This document shows, one piece after another, positions 47,624 to 59,667 of a stretch of DNA of 64,000 bases. Each line of letters begins with the position of its first letter. Position 1 is the first letter of the stretch. The position numbers and the translations under genes are program-made. Under the pieces are notes generated by a model that was given only the letters and a program-made list of their open reading frames with translations, was not told the DNA's origin and did no database searches. Source of the DNA: Zygnema cylindricum (Eukaryota > Streptophyta > Zygnematophyceae > Zygnematales > Zygnemataceae); contig JBBHKE010000282.1 in assembly GCA_037447655.1 (NCBI GenBank), positions 64,001 to 128,000 on the forward strand, given 5' to 3'.

Positions 47624-47839
47624 CACCGCCAATCGCTATTAGCGTTGTGTACGCTAATCCCGTCCCGCTTTTTTTTGTTTTTATTCTCAAATAGAATTAT
47701 CCACCCTATTTAAAAAAAGCCCTAATTCCTAATTAGAGTAATCGATTTCTTCCAAAATTTCCAAATTCCCAATTAGCGTACACAACGCTAAATAATAGTA
47801 TACGCTAATCAAACTACACGCTAATAGCGATTGGCGGTG
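47624..47839. mobile_element. 216-bp CACCGCCAATCG MITE, complete, with empty site in copy A
   Basis: Termini CACCGCCAATCGCTATTAGC and GCTAATAGCGATTGGCGGTG are inverted repeats of at least 20 bases, flanked by TA at 47622-47623 and 47840-47841. Duplication copy A has the same flanks joined without the element (ACAGAAATATAGTACTG at 35065-35081), which confirms the ends and the TA target. It has no coding capacity. Confidence 0.9.
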
Positions 47840-47841
47840 TA

Positions 47842-49104
47842 CAGTACCGTACAGTACACCGTGTATATATTAGTGTCGACCTTTGTTTTGCCACTTAAAA
47901 AACATTTTTTTTCGTGCACAATTGTTTGCTGGATTGTCTATCTGACGGTCACGATTGAAAAAAAAATGGAAAAACTTAATTGCTAAAAAGTGCGATGAAA
48001 AAGCGAGATTCTCACTGTGCGATTATCAAAAATTGGACTGGTGTGCACGGAGAAAAGAAGCTGCTTGATGAGCTAACACACATATACATATATATATATA
48101 GAATCGTATATAGTGTGGTCACACCGTCCATTTTTATTACTTGAGAGCTTGAGAATTTTTAGCAATATGTTTTTATGACGTGGCTTACTGCCGGCCACAA
48201 AAAACCCTACAAAACCCTAAAAGAATTAGGAATAAAAAACCCTAAAAACTAAGCTTTCAGCCCCTAGTAGAGTGACTAATAATGGGCAGTTATCCGTACG
48301 ATTCTGTACTTTTCTAGCGTAAGGACACAGAGCGCCTAATCCAAGAGTCCAAAAAATGAACATGGACGGCCAAGATCGTGTCCGCTATTTCCGGAATCCA
48401 AACAGACAAGATTATTAAAATTTTAAATTTTTAAATTTTTAAATTTTTGGTCACCCGATATATAAAATATACAAATTGTCGTTTTCGAATATTCGAATCG
48501 TCCGATTATCGACGGCGTCCTTTGGAAAATGATTGCTGCCCATTCCGAACGGCCGTCAAGCTGAGAACGGACGCCCGGTAGAAATTGAGACGGCCGACAA
48601 AAACGATTAGTACCAAATTTTTGACCAAAAGTAGAATGGATGAAAAATAAAAATAAAGACTGACGGACGACAAACTCCCCCTACCCCCCTAAGGGAGAGC
48701 ACCAGGGGGGGGGGGGGGGGGGGGGGGTTGACCTAGTTTGCATACTTAGGCTAAAAAATTAATTTGAAACAATTTGAAATTATTGAATTTTTTGAAATTT
48801 GTAAAAATTTGAAATTTGGAAAATAAAAGTGTAGAAACTATTCAAGAATTTCAAGGGAATAAATCTTAGTTACCAGGAGATTTTAATGGAAGGTTTTGAC
48901 AAGTATAAAACCATAAAATGTAATAAATAATACTGGTTATAAAAAAACTATCTTTATATATTTCTAGCCTCTTTTTGTAAGCCAAAGGATGATAATAAAA
49001 TTCAGCAAATCCAGATTTATATATAGCAGATATTGTTAATTGCTTATTTTTCTTATATTTACACACAGGAAAATAATCCTTTTAGAAACAACTCAAAGAT
49101 TAAA
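47842..49104. other. Rest of duplication copy B, then AT-rich DNA
   Basis: To 48680 this is the distal part of copy B. It contains CCCTAAAA words (48208-48250) and a TTTTAAA array (48415-48448). A C-run, spacer and run of about 18 G follow at 48675-48727. From 48730 to 49104 only AT-rich sequence without a recognisable gene was seen. Confidence 0.45.
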
Positions 49105-50215
49105 GTCTACAAGCCGAGATCGCGCCCGCTATTTCTGGAATCCAAACGGACAAGATTTTAAAATTTAAAATTTTAAATTTTAAAATTTAAAATTTTAAAT
49201 TTTAAAATTTTAAATTTTAAATTTTTAATCACCCTCGCGCGGATCGATGTTGTTTTGCTTGATGGTGCCCGCCGCATTTTCGGTGATATTGTTCTGGCGA
49301 ACCCTACTTCAGCTGCAGTTGTTCGTCAGGCGGCTCGACATCTTTGGGTGGCAGCTCGTGATGCTGCTAAGGCGCAGGAGCGTGATTATGCCCACCGGGA
49401 CCCTATGGATGACTTTATTCCGATGGTGGTCGAGATCTTTGGTTGATTGGGTGTTGCACTGGACGAGTTTCTCCGTACTTGTGCTGGACGTGTTTTGGAG
49501 CGTTGAGGACCTGGGAGCCCTCCTCCTTCGGTCCTTACTTCTTTTTACCGTCAACGCTTATCTGTGGCTCTACAACGAGTGCAAGCTTCTATTCTCCTCC
49601 GATCGACTGTTCCGGTTATGGATCGTCGCCGTGCTCCGGAACTCCCTCAACGTGCTCCCCCGGGCTGGGGGGACTTAAGGGGTTGTTTTTCGTAGATATT
49701 TAATTGAGTTAGGGTTGGGGTTGGGGTTTGTATTTCTGTTTTTGTGAGTTGCCGTGCTTTTCATTTTGAGTTACGGTGCTTTTATTTTCCTTGTTGTTGC
49801 TTCCTTTTTTTAGGGTGTGTTCTTGTCGCTCTTTTAGTTTTTTATTGTTGTTTTTCAGTGTTGGTTATGCCACCCCTTTTTGTACCCCAAGACTCAGATG
49901 GTTTACCATCGTGCTTTTTAATTTATCCTGCAAAGCTTTTGATATATAAAATATATAAAATATTAAAATGTCCGTTTTCGAAATTTTCGAATCGTCCGAT
50001 TATCGACGCGTTCCTTTGGAAAATGATTGCCGCCCATTCGGAAACGGCCGTCATGCTGAGTACGGGCGCCCGGTAGGAAATTGAGACGGCCGACAAAAAA
50101 CGATTAGTACCAAATTTTTATCCAAAAGTAGAATGGATGAAAAATAAAAACAAAGACTGACGGACGACAAACTCCCCCCCCCCTCCCCCCCCCCCCCCCC
50201 CCCCGCAAGGGACGA
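49105..50215. repeat. Second copy of the end of duplication B, split by a LINE
   Basis: Positions 49105-49234 and 49941-50215 match 48365-48725 in order (GAGATCGCGCCCGCTATTTC, the AAATTTTAAA palindrome array, CGTCCGATTATCGACG, GGCCGACAAAAAACG, GACAAACTCCCC). The break falls between ATCACCC and GATATATAAA, which are joined in the other copy. Confidence 0.8.
49235..49940 (+). mobile_element. 5'-truncated LINE-like retrotransposon (706 bp)
   Basis: The insertion carries the last part of a LINE-type polyprotein in broken frames: DGARRIFGDIVLANPTSAAV, AARDAAKAQERDYAHRD, then DDFIPMVVEIFG, a TGA, and LGVALDEFLRTCAGRVLE. The DIVLANPT ... FIP..EIFG spacing resembles C-terminal ends of plant L1-like reverse transcriptase proteins. 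A T-rich 3' region follows, ending GATGGTTTACCATCGTGC and TTTTTAAT. Ends are set by comparison with the unbroken duplicate. No clear target duplication. Confidence 0.6.
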
Positions 50216-50454
50216 GCGCCAGGGGGGGTGGGAGGGGGGGGGGGGTGGGAGGGGGGAGGGGAGGGGAGGGGAGGGGAGGGAGGGGAGGGGAGGGGAGGGG
50301 AGGGAGGGGAGGGGAGGGGAGGGGAGGGGAGGGGAGGGGAGGGGAGGGGAGGGGAGGGGAGGGAGGGGGAGGGGAGGGGAGGGGAGGGGAGGGGAGGGGG
50401 AGGGGAGGGGAGGGGAGGGGAGGGAGGAGGGAGGAGAGGGTAGGGGAGGGTAGG

Positions 50455-50485
<31 letters not shown>

Positions 50486-50508
50486 AAGGAGAGGGAAGGG
50501 GGAGAGTT
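50176..50508. repeat. C-run, then (GGGGA)n and G-run array
   Basis: A C-run (50176-50204) is followed by a GCAAGGGACGAGCGCCA spacer, then by G-runs and about 200 bp of (GGGGA)n, ending in about 25 consecutive G (50459-50485). The C and G runs could pair as a hairpin. Every strand segment could also form quadruplex or i-motif structures. Run lengths in such sequence are prone to assembly error. Confidence 0.85.
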
Positions 50509-50695
50509 TTTTTTTTTTTTTTTTTTGTACTTTTCTAAAAAAAAAAAATAGGTTTTATAAATTATTATTATAATTTTACTTTTTTACTATTTGTTTTTTC
50601 TTGTACTTTTTCTTTTCAGAGAATTGAAGCCGAGGATTTCAGAATTTGTCACTCGCGAGAGGATTCCAAAAATTATCAGATGCGATATTAAACAA

Positions 50696-50808
<113 letters not shown>

Positions 50809-50869
50809 AAAAAAACCAACGGCAAAGAAAAAACCAACGGCGAAGAATCGTTTAGGAGCGAGTCATAAA

Positions 50870-50906
50870 GAAAAACCCTAGAAAACCCTAAAAAACCCTA
50901 AGGAGC
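50870..50906. repeat. Short CCCTAAA-like (plant telomere type) run
   Basis: Three degenerate units AACCCTAGAAAACCCTAAAA followed by AACCCTAAGG resemble the plant telomere repeat CCCTAAA but are too few and irregular to be more than an interstitial trace. Confidence 0.4.
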
Positions 50907-52476
50907 CCAAGAGTTTTGTTAAATACCGAGGAAAACGACGAAAGAAAAATCGTTAAAACGACCAAATAGCACAACCACCTCAGTCAATAAAAGGGTCGAA
51001 ACCACATTTTGAAATGAGAAGGTTAAAACTTAAAGGAATACCATCTTTGTTGAATTTCAGTTTTTAAATGTTTTACTTGTTACTTTTCTCAGTCTTTTTT
51101 TTTTTTTTTGTTTTTTTATTGCCTTTTTATTTTCTTTTATTTGTATGTTTAAGTACTCGTAGTTGTGAAAATCTGTATTTTTCCTTTAGGTGAGATTTGT
51201 TCGTCTTCAAAATGGTTTTTTAGTTTTAGCAATGCTACTTCTTTTTGTTTCTATGGACTCAGATGGTTTACCATCGCGCTCTTTAATAAAGTCGGCCACA
51301 CTTTTGATCATGTATTAATGGTAGAAAGTAATCTTAAAAATCATTAATCTTTGGCAATTTTAATTTTGGTGGTATACTAACTACTAAGAAAACAGAAAAT
51401 AATACAGTTTTAACATGTTGAAAACATCAACAAAATGCATATCTTCCATGCCAATCAGTATTGCGTCCCTTTTTCAGAACTACTCCACCCATCTTTAGTA
51501 TAGTTAAACTATTTTCAGACAGTCAAGTGTTTAAACTCTGTGAGTGGAAGTCGGGATTTTGTCTTGTAGCAAAAAATTGATTGGTACCATTCAATCGTGA
51601 ACTCACAACTGACAATCAGAGACCTGATGATGAGAAGAAAGACAAACAGAAGATAGTTCGTTACATCATAGATTTGCATAGATCGATACAAATTTTAATC
51701 GTAACCAAATTACGAAAAGGTAACAAATTGAACCATCGGTCACGTAAAGCCCCGCTGAAAAAGGAGGGAGGGAGGGAGAGGGGGAGGGAGGGAGGGAGGG
51801 AGAAGGGGGAGGGAGGGAGGGAGGGAGGGAGGGAAGGAAGGAAAGGAAGGAAAGGAAGAAAAGAAAAAAGTAAAAAAGAAAACAAGAAAGAAAGAAAGAA
51901 AACAAGTACAAGTTACCCCAGACAAAACAAACAACAGTAAAACTAACAATACATAGATTTTCAAATTCTTCAAATCAGAAACATATTAACTCATTACAAA
52001 AGGATAATAAAAAATCTTTCCACCGGTACAAACAATTTGACTAGTAAACATTTACGATATATTCTCCTTTTCTATCAGCAATTCTTCTGCAAGAAAAAAA
52101 AAAAAAATGCTCACGGTCAAGTTCAAAAAAAAAACTCAAAACATATTTTCCCAAAAATATACATTTTAATCACCAAAAGTTTTGGTGTAGCCCAAACACA
52201 TTATACACATTTTTCCCCGAAAAAATCGGTACCGAGGACCAGTTTCCCAAAAACCTAAAATCCTATTCTACATTTCTCATTCCCATTGATTCACACTAAT
52301 TACTTACAGATCGAGCAAATATCTTTCCCACTCCTTCGTTTAAAAAACGAAAGAAAAAAACAAAAGAAAAAAAAAAGGGAATTTAGCTCCCAAATTCGCG
52401 AAACTACAAAGTTGTCATCCATGAAAAAACTCTTCTCCCCAAAAACCCAAAAAATTAAACCCGTTTCCTTCAATGA
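50907..52476. other. Downstream of GUN1; LINE-like tail and GA tract, no gene
   Basis: T-rich DNA to about 51300 ends with the LINE-type tail CTCAGATGGTTTACCATCGCG and TTTAATAAAG (51258-51290). A GGGAGGGAGG/GAAAG purine tract spans 51763-51905. A-rich sequence follows up to the GUN1 stop codon and would include its 3' untranslated region. No open frame of a known family. Confidence 0.5.
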
Positions 52477-55400
52477 CTAAAACTCCATACGTTGGTTTAA
52501 CTCCAAACCTCGATTCAATTCCAAACCTCGGTTCGATTCAAAACTTCGATTTAACTCCAAACTCGAGTTACATTCCAAACCTCGGTTCAGCTCCAAATTC
52601 CAGTTTACCTCCGTTTGTAAAATTTGTTCAGCTCGGGGACCTCTCACATCTCTTAAAACGACGAGGTTTTCCGTTTCTTTTTGCACCAGCCAACTGAAAA
52701 CCGCCGGTCCACTTGCGACAATCCGTCCCTCGTTCTGTTTTGAAACACGGAAAGGAGACTCCATGTTCGCCAAATGGGAATCGACTTCACGTTTTACCAC
52801 ACTGTCACCCGCGACTTTGCTGTGTTTTCCCCATCCGGTCAAAATACTGCACATGGGAAAAAACAAACAACAGAAAAAATAAAAGGTAAAACGAAAGGAT
52901 GAGAGAAGTGAGAGAGGGAGAGGGGGAGGGGGAGGGGGAGGGAGAGGGAGAGGGAGAGGGAGAGGGAGAGGGAAGAGGGAAGAGGAGAAAGAGAGGGAGA
53001 AGGAGGGGGAAGAGGGAAGAGAGACAAGAGAGAAAGAATGGAGGTCGGGAGGAAGGGAAGGAGCGACACCACTTCGTCAATGAAGTAATAGACAGTGAAA
53101 TCCATCTACAACAACTGCCGATTTGGAAAAAAGTAAAACAAAACAAAATATTTTTTTTCTTTTGAAAAAACCAAAAACAAACGAATAGGAGAAATGGGAC
53201 AGCAACACATAACTCGCAATCGATGCGGCAAAAACCAAAGAGATAAAAAAAGAAAAAAAAAGAAAGAAGAAAAAAGAAAAAACGAAAAAAAAGAAAGAAG
53301 AAAAAAGAAAAAACGAAAAAAGAAAACGAAAAAAAGAAACGAAAAAAGAAAACGAAGAAAGAAAACAAAAAACGAAAAACGAAAAAACAAAAAGCGAAAA
53401 CAAAACCAAACAGAACAAAAGAGGGGGAAACCGACAGTCAAGCGTACCTCAACTGGTGCGGCAAATCTCCGCCGTTGATCGCCTGAGCCCTCAGATCCAG
53501 CAGCCAGGAATGGAGCATTGTGAGGGCGGCTCCTACCGACATAAGATGGAGGTCTACTGTGCACCCCTCCGTCTCGGACTGCCAGATAGAACGAATGTAC
53601 ACCTGGCGGCTTCTCGCGACTTGCAGGACTCGGAACGATTCCGCCCTCTGCGCAGAACCAATTTAAAAAACAATTGTCAGGTGAAAATGACATTTTCAAA
53701 GTGAAAATAACAGTGTCAGGTGGAAATAATGGTGCCAGGTGGACGTAACAATGCCAGGTGAAAATAACAATGCAAGGAGTAACAATGTTAGGTGGAAATT
53801 GCAGCGTCAGGTGGAAAAAACGGAAGACGCAAGTGAAAACAGCAGAAGGGCAGAAAGGAAATAGCAGACGGGCAGGTGAGACAACAGAGAGTCAGGTGGA
53901 AACAACAGAAGGGAAAGGTGAAAACAACATTGTGTGAGGTGGATATATCAGAGAGAAATGGGCAGGTGAGGTTCTGCGCTTTTGTCAAGCAAATGGAAAC
54001 AACATACCCTCCCACTACCACTCTCCCTTTCCACATCCCCTCACCCCCCCTCTCCCCCTCGCCCTCTCCCTCTCGTTCCCCCCCTCCACTTGCCCTCTCC
54101 TTCTTCCTTCCCCCCTTGTCTCCCTCTCACTCTCCCCCCCTCTCTCCTTTTCTCAGACCCTGCCAGAAACGTTACAATACATCCAGAAGCAGTTTTTTCT
54201 CTCTTCACATTCTCAATCTCTCACACTCTCCCTCTCTCGCTTGCCCAAAATGCCACAATAGAGTGCTCCCTCTTCACCCTCCCTCTCTCTCCTCTCTCTC
54301 AACTGCCTAAAATGGCAGAACACTTCTTTCTCCATCTTCACACTCTCTCTCCCCCTCCCTTTAACTCTCTTCCTCTCTCTTTCTTTCCCTCTCGCTTTCA
54401 CTATCTCTCTCTCTTTCTTTCCCTCTCTCTTTCACTCCCTCTCTCTCGCGCTCTCTTCCCCTCTCTTTCACTCTCTCGCTCTCTTTCTTTACTTCTCTTC
54501 TCTCTCTTTCCCTCTTTCTTTCCCTCTTTCTCACCTGCCCAAAATGCCATAATACATCCGTGAGAGCGTTATAAAAAGCCATTCCGGTACTCATGTCACA
54601 TTTTTCGACTGCATCGAAAACTACTTCCGCCTGTTTCCATACTCCTAAAGAAGATCCTTCTCCCATTAAAAGTCCTCGAGCAATTCCGTAAACAAGTTCG
54701 TCCGATTGCTTCATTTCCGCCAAAAGTTCCGCAGCTTCCTCGAACGTCGATAAACGACTGTACAATACAAATAAATAAATTAATTGAAAAATATATAAAT
54801 AAATAAACAAATGAATGAATAAATAAATGAATGAATGAATAAATGAATGAATAAATAAATAAATAAATGCCATACAATTTTTACAATTTTCAAATTTGTT
54901 CATTTTCCTTAAAAAAAAATCACTTTTCCGTACACGTTTTCCAGTTTGCTTTCCATTTTTTCGGACGGTTTTATTCATTTTGCGTACATTCTTTTTTCAT
55001 TTTCCGTGCATTTTTTTTCACTTCTCTCACAACAGAAATCATTTTCCGTACGAAAAATATAACCGGCAAAAGAAAAACAAAATAGTGAATGCATGAACTA
55101 GAAAAACATGAAAGTATATAGTGACAGACAGAAAACTAACGATGAAAAAAACAAAAAAAAAACCAATTAATTCCCCTCTCCTCACCTGGAAGGACTCAAA
55201 ATACTAGTGTTGGGTATCGAGGACCATTTGCCGATATTCGATATATATCGAATTTCAGGTACCCGATAATCGATATATCGCTTCGATATATCGAAAATCA
55301 AATCATCGCGATATATCGCCAATATATCGTATCGTCGATATATCGAGGCATTTAAAAAAATAAATAATGAAATTTTTCACAGGTCTCCAAAGTCACGTGC

Positions 55401-58400
55401 CTTAGAACAAGGTGACCGTAAGATCTTTGCCGAAAAGAAGTACGGTTTTCCTGAAAGTCAGCAGAGTGAAGGAGATCTCTAAGGTACATTGACGCGGTAC
55501 ACTTGCGAAGTACACGTATGTAACACGCAAGTACGGATTTCCATACGAAAATGGTCGGTTTCAAATCTTTGACGATTTTAGAGATTTGATCGTCAACTTA
55601 CAAGGAACCACTCAAATTAAAACACGTATGTAAAAACTTGTTTAAAGACGATACGCGATGTCACCGAGGCCTCTGTAATACAGAAATTTTGCTGTCGTAC
55701 TATTACAGAGACCTCCTGATGCAACCATACCCCATAGTAACTATATGAATTACAGTATTAGTACTTTTTTGTCGGTTACATTTTGCGGCGTCTACCTTAA
55801 GTCACGGAATGCAAATCACGTCGTACGTCGCGTATCAGACAATTTGTCTTTATCGCTGAAATAACATATTATAAAAAATATTAAATTTATAAAATACTAT
55901 ATATCGCGATATATATCGCGATAATATATGTTGGTCTCGGTACGATATATCGAGAACTTTGCTCGATCGATATTCGATATATCGAATATCGAAATTATCA
56001 CGATATGAAATTACCCGATACCCAACACTACAAAATACATAATCTATCCCAAGAAAAAAAAAATGGAAGGAAAAACTAAACGACTGTCCTCTCATTTTCG
56101 CCTCCAAACACTTCAAATTGCAGTAACCGTGCCTGAAACAGAAAAGTACAAAAGAACAAAAGAAAGAAAGAAAGAAAGAGCAAAAAAGAAAAAGAAACAA
56201 AGAACTCGGGAAAGAAAAAATATTACGTTTCCTCTCACCTGCAAGCACTCAAAATCGCAGAAAACGTGACCACATTCGGTTTCACTCCAGCCTCTTGCAT
56301 CTCTCGGAAAATTTTTCTCGCCGATGTCGCGTCGCCTCTTTTTCCGTTTGCATCAATAAGAGCACTAAAAGTAAACGAATCCGGAGATTGTCCCGCGGCC
56401 CTCATTTTTTGAAGCATAAAGAGAGCTTCTTCAGCTCTCCCTTCTTTCCCAAAAGCATCGATAACACAATTAAAAGTTACCGCATTTGGTGTTATACCAA
56501 TTCCTTGCATAAGTTCCATAGTACTGACTGCAGATTCGACCTGTTGCAAAGAAAGGAAGAAAAGAAGGAGAAAAGAGGAAAGAAATGTGGGGGAGGGAGA
56601 GAAGAAAGGAGGAGAGAAAAAAGGACATGAAAAAACAGGGATCAACAACAGTAGAAGAATCGGAATAGTCCAGGAGAGTAAAAGAAATGGAAAGGTATTT
56701 AAAAAGTAAGAAATCTAAAAGGCCAATGAGAGTAAAAAAAACGGAAGTTTTTTACTTTGCTGTCATTGACATCCACACTATACAGAATTCAACCTCCTTC
56801 ACAAGGTAAATAAAAAAAGGAGAATTCAAACAGGAGATTTTAAAAGCAAAACTTCAAAAAAAAGATAACTAAGAAAAGAGATGAGTTCAAAAAAAAGATA
56901 AAAAAAAAGAAAAACGCACCTGTCCTCTTCTCCCATAAGCGTCTTTTTTTTCTTTTTTTTTTGTAATTCCATGAACATTTTTCCGTAAATGATTTTTTTA
57001 GTTTTTTTTTGGCCTTCTTCGTCTTCCTTTTGTTACTAGGGGGCTTTTTTGGTAAAGAAAAAAGCTTATTATATAACAGTTATATTCATATAGAGAGCTT
57101 ATAATTTAATAAATAGTGGCTATAATTTAATAAATAGAGGTTATGATTTAATAAAAGAGGTTAAAATTTCATAAAGAGGTTAAAACTTACCCTTCTTATC
57201 TTATTACATAATAGCTATTTCCCGTCTAAAGCAAAATATTCTACGAGGGAATCAAAGACCTAATCTTTTCTAGTTGAAAAGTAGAGCTCGTAGTTAAAAA
57301 ACATCCAAAAGTCCATGAAAAACGTCCAAAAGTCCATTAAAAACGTCCAAAAGTCCATTAAAAACGTCCAAAAGTCCATTAAAAACGTCCAAAAATTAAC
57401 AAGGACTTTTCCTTCCAAAACAAATATTATACTCAAGTTTCTATTTTGTAATCGATATATAACAAATAAACTTTCAAGGAAAAAATAAATATCATGACTA
57501 TGATTTTCAATGACAATAATTTGTCAAAACAACCAATTGATTCAACCGTATATCAACAGTGATAAAACTATTGTGATAAAAATACAATGATATATAATGA
57601 TAAAGATAAATAAATATACATGATAATACCAAAAGAAATGTATAAAATAAAATGATAAAAATACAAGGTTTACAAACAAACGCCAGACATGAAACACTTT
57701 TGATTCCACCAAGAAATAAAATCCTAAAAAATTGAGAAAAAAATATAATAACTTTTAAACTTTACTTGGATACATTCAAAAAATGTTTAAAAGACGTTTT
57801 AAAACCTCGGGCTCCAAAATAGAAAAATTAGAAGTTACCCTAAAATCTTCACAAAACTTATAAATCCTCACTCTTTTCATGTACAATTTAAGCTTTACTT
57901 TGATAAATAAAAAAACAATATGTACAAGTTCAAAACAAGAAGATAGAGAGTGACAGAGAGAGAGAGAGACACAGAGAGAGAGAGAGAGGAGGGCAGGAAA
58001 CGACAAGGGAAAAGGAAGAAGTGGAAAAAGGGAGAAAAGGAAAAAGAAAACGGAGAAGGGAATAAAAGGAAAAAGAAGAAAAGAAGGAAAGGAAAAAAGG
58101 GGAAAAGCGAAAACAAAGAAAAGGAAAAAAACAATCACAACCACAATCAGAAACACAATTGTACCATGAATAAGAACATGAAAAAACCAAAACCCTAGAC
58201 AAGCAGAATAAAAAACAAACAAAACAAAAAAAATGAAAGAACAGCAATAGTTGCTTTGTTGTGTGTTTGCTGGATGTCACAATAACAGGAAAAAAAATAC
58301 ATAAAAAAAAATCCATCAAATAAAATAAAATACAAGTTGTTTCGTAGGTGCACTACTTTCTGAGAAAAACAAAAACTAAACAGTCTCCCAACAAACTCGT

Positions 58401-59608
58401 ACAACCTTTCCATGCTGTGACAATTCAGTTAAGAAAATTCCTCACCACATCTGTCCTCCAACCAGCTGCCTCCACAAAAAAATTACAACGATAAACTAAA
58501 ACAATAATAATAACAATACTAATCATCTAAAACAAAAAATGTCGGTTAAGAAAAAAAAAATCACCACATCTGTCCTCCAACCAGCTGCCTCCATTTCTCG
58601 CCGAATCGCTAAGGCATCATCAATTTTTCCCACCTTCCCATACATATCCAACAAAGTATTGAACATAACTCTGTTCTCCCAACATCACCCAAACATCCCA
58701 ATTCAAAAAAATATCCCAACATTACCCATATATTTCAACATCACCAAAATATTTCAACACCACCCAAATATTATCTATCTTATCTCACCCATCAGGTTTC
58801 AAATCCATGTTTACGTCAACCTTCGAATTTCAAAAACACGACTTTTTTTGACTTTGGTGGACATTATAGCTTTTGAGTTTATAACTTATTTCTCTCAAAC
58901 ACCCATAAGCAAAAACACCCAAGTACCCAAATATACCCAAACAACCAGACGCCCAAATATTCAGAAACTCAAATACCGAATCCCAAAAGAATAAAAAAGC
59001 CAAAATCCCAAAATACTAAAAACCCAAAACCCCGAAATAATAAAAACCCAAAAATAAAAAAATAATAAAAACCCAAAACCTGATAAAATAAAACCCCAAA
59101 ACCCCAAAATAGTAAAAACCCATAACAATAACAATAACCATTACCTGTCAGGCCTAATTCCTGAGGCCTTCATTTGTTGGTACATATTGAGAGCCTCCAT
59201 AACACATCCTGCTTTTCCATACCCATCAATCATCGTATTATATGTCACCTGAAAAGAAAACAAAAAACAAAATCCTCAAATTTAAATTCCTTAGTTTCCG
59301 CTTTCTAACTTTTTTCCATTCTGTTACTTCTTTCCACTTTATCAGTTTTTTCCACTTAAATAACCACTTCCACTTCATTCATTCATTTCCGTTTTTCCCT
59401 CACTCCCCTTACTCCTTCCACTCTCCCACCTCCTTGCCCCTCTGTCCCCAAAAATAATGAAAAAAAAAGCCAAAATAAAAAGAAAGAGAGAGAGAGGGGG
59501 AGAGAGAGGGGGGAAAGAGAGAGGGAAAGAGAGAGGGAAAGAGAGAGCGAGAGAGAGGAAAAGAGAGAGCGCGAGAGAGAGAGCGCGCGCGAGAGAGTGA
59601 GAGAGAGG

Positions 59609-59667
<59 letters not shown>

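Larger units (their letters stand above)
44710..48680. repeat. Segmental duplication, copy B (contains PLAC8-B)
   Basis: This is the partner of 31178-35900. It differs by a MITE at 47624-47839 that is absent from copy A, shorter minisatellites and a single last exon. Its last 300 bases are duplicated again at 49105-50215. Confidence 0.85.

Noticed and set aside
50870-50906. Telomere or interstitial telomeric tract
   Set aside because: Only three irregular CCCTAAA-like units. Similar words also occur singly elsewhere (48208-48250).
53106-53699. Long minus-strand frame starting near 53699
   Set aside because: It overlaps the real GUN1 SMR exon (53647-53448) in another frame and continues through A-rich intron sequence.
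57301-57402. CRISPR-like spaced repeats
   Set aside because: Head-to-tail 22-bp units without unique spacers, inside a plant-type intron. The other arrays in the window are also ordinary minisatellites.
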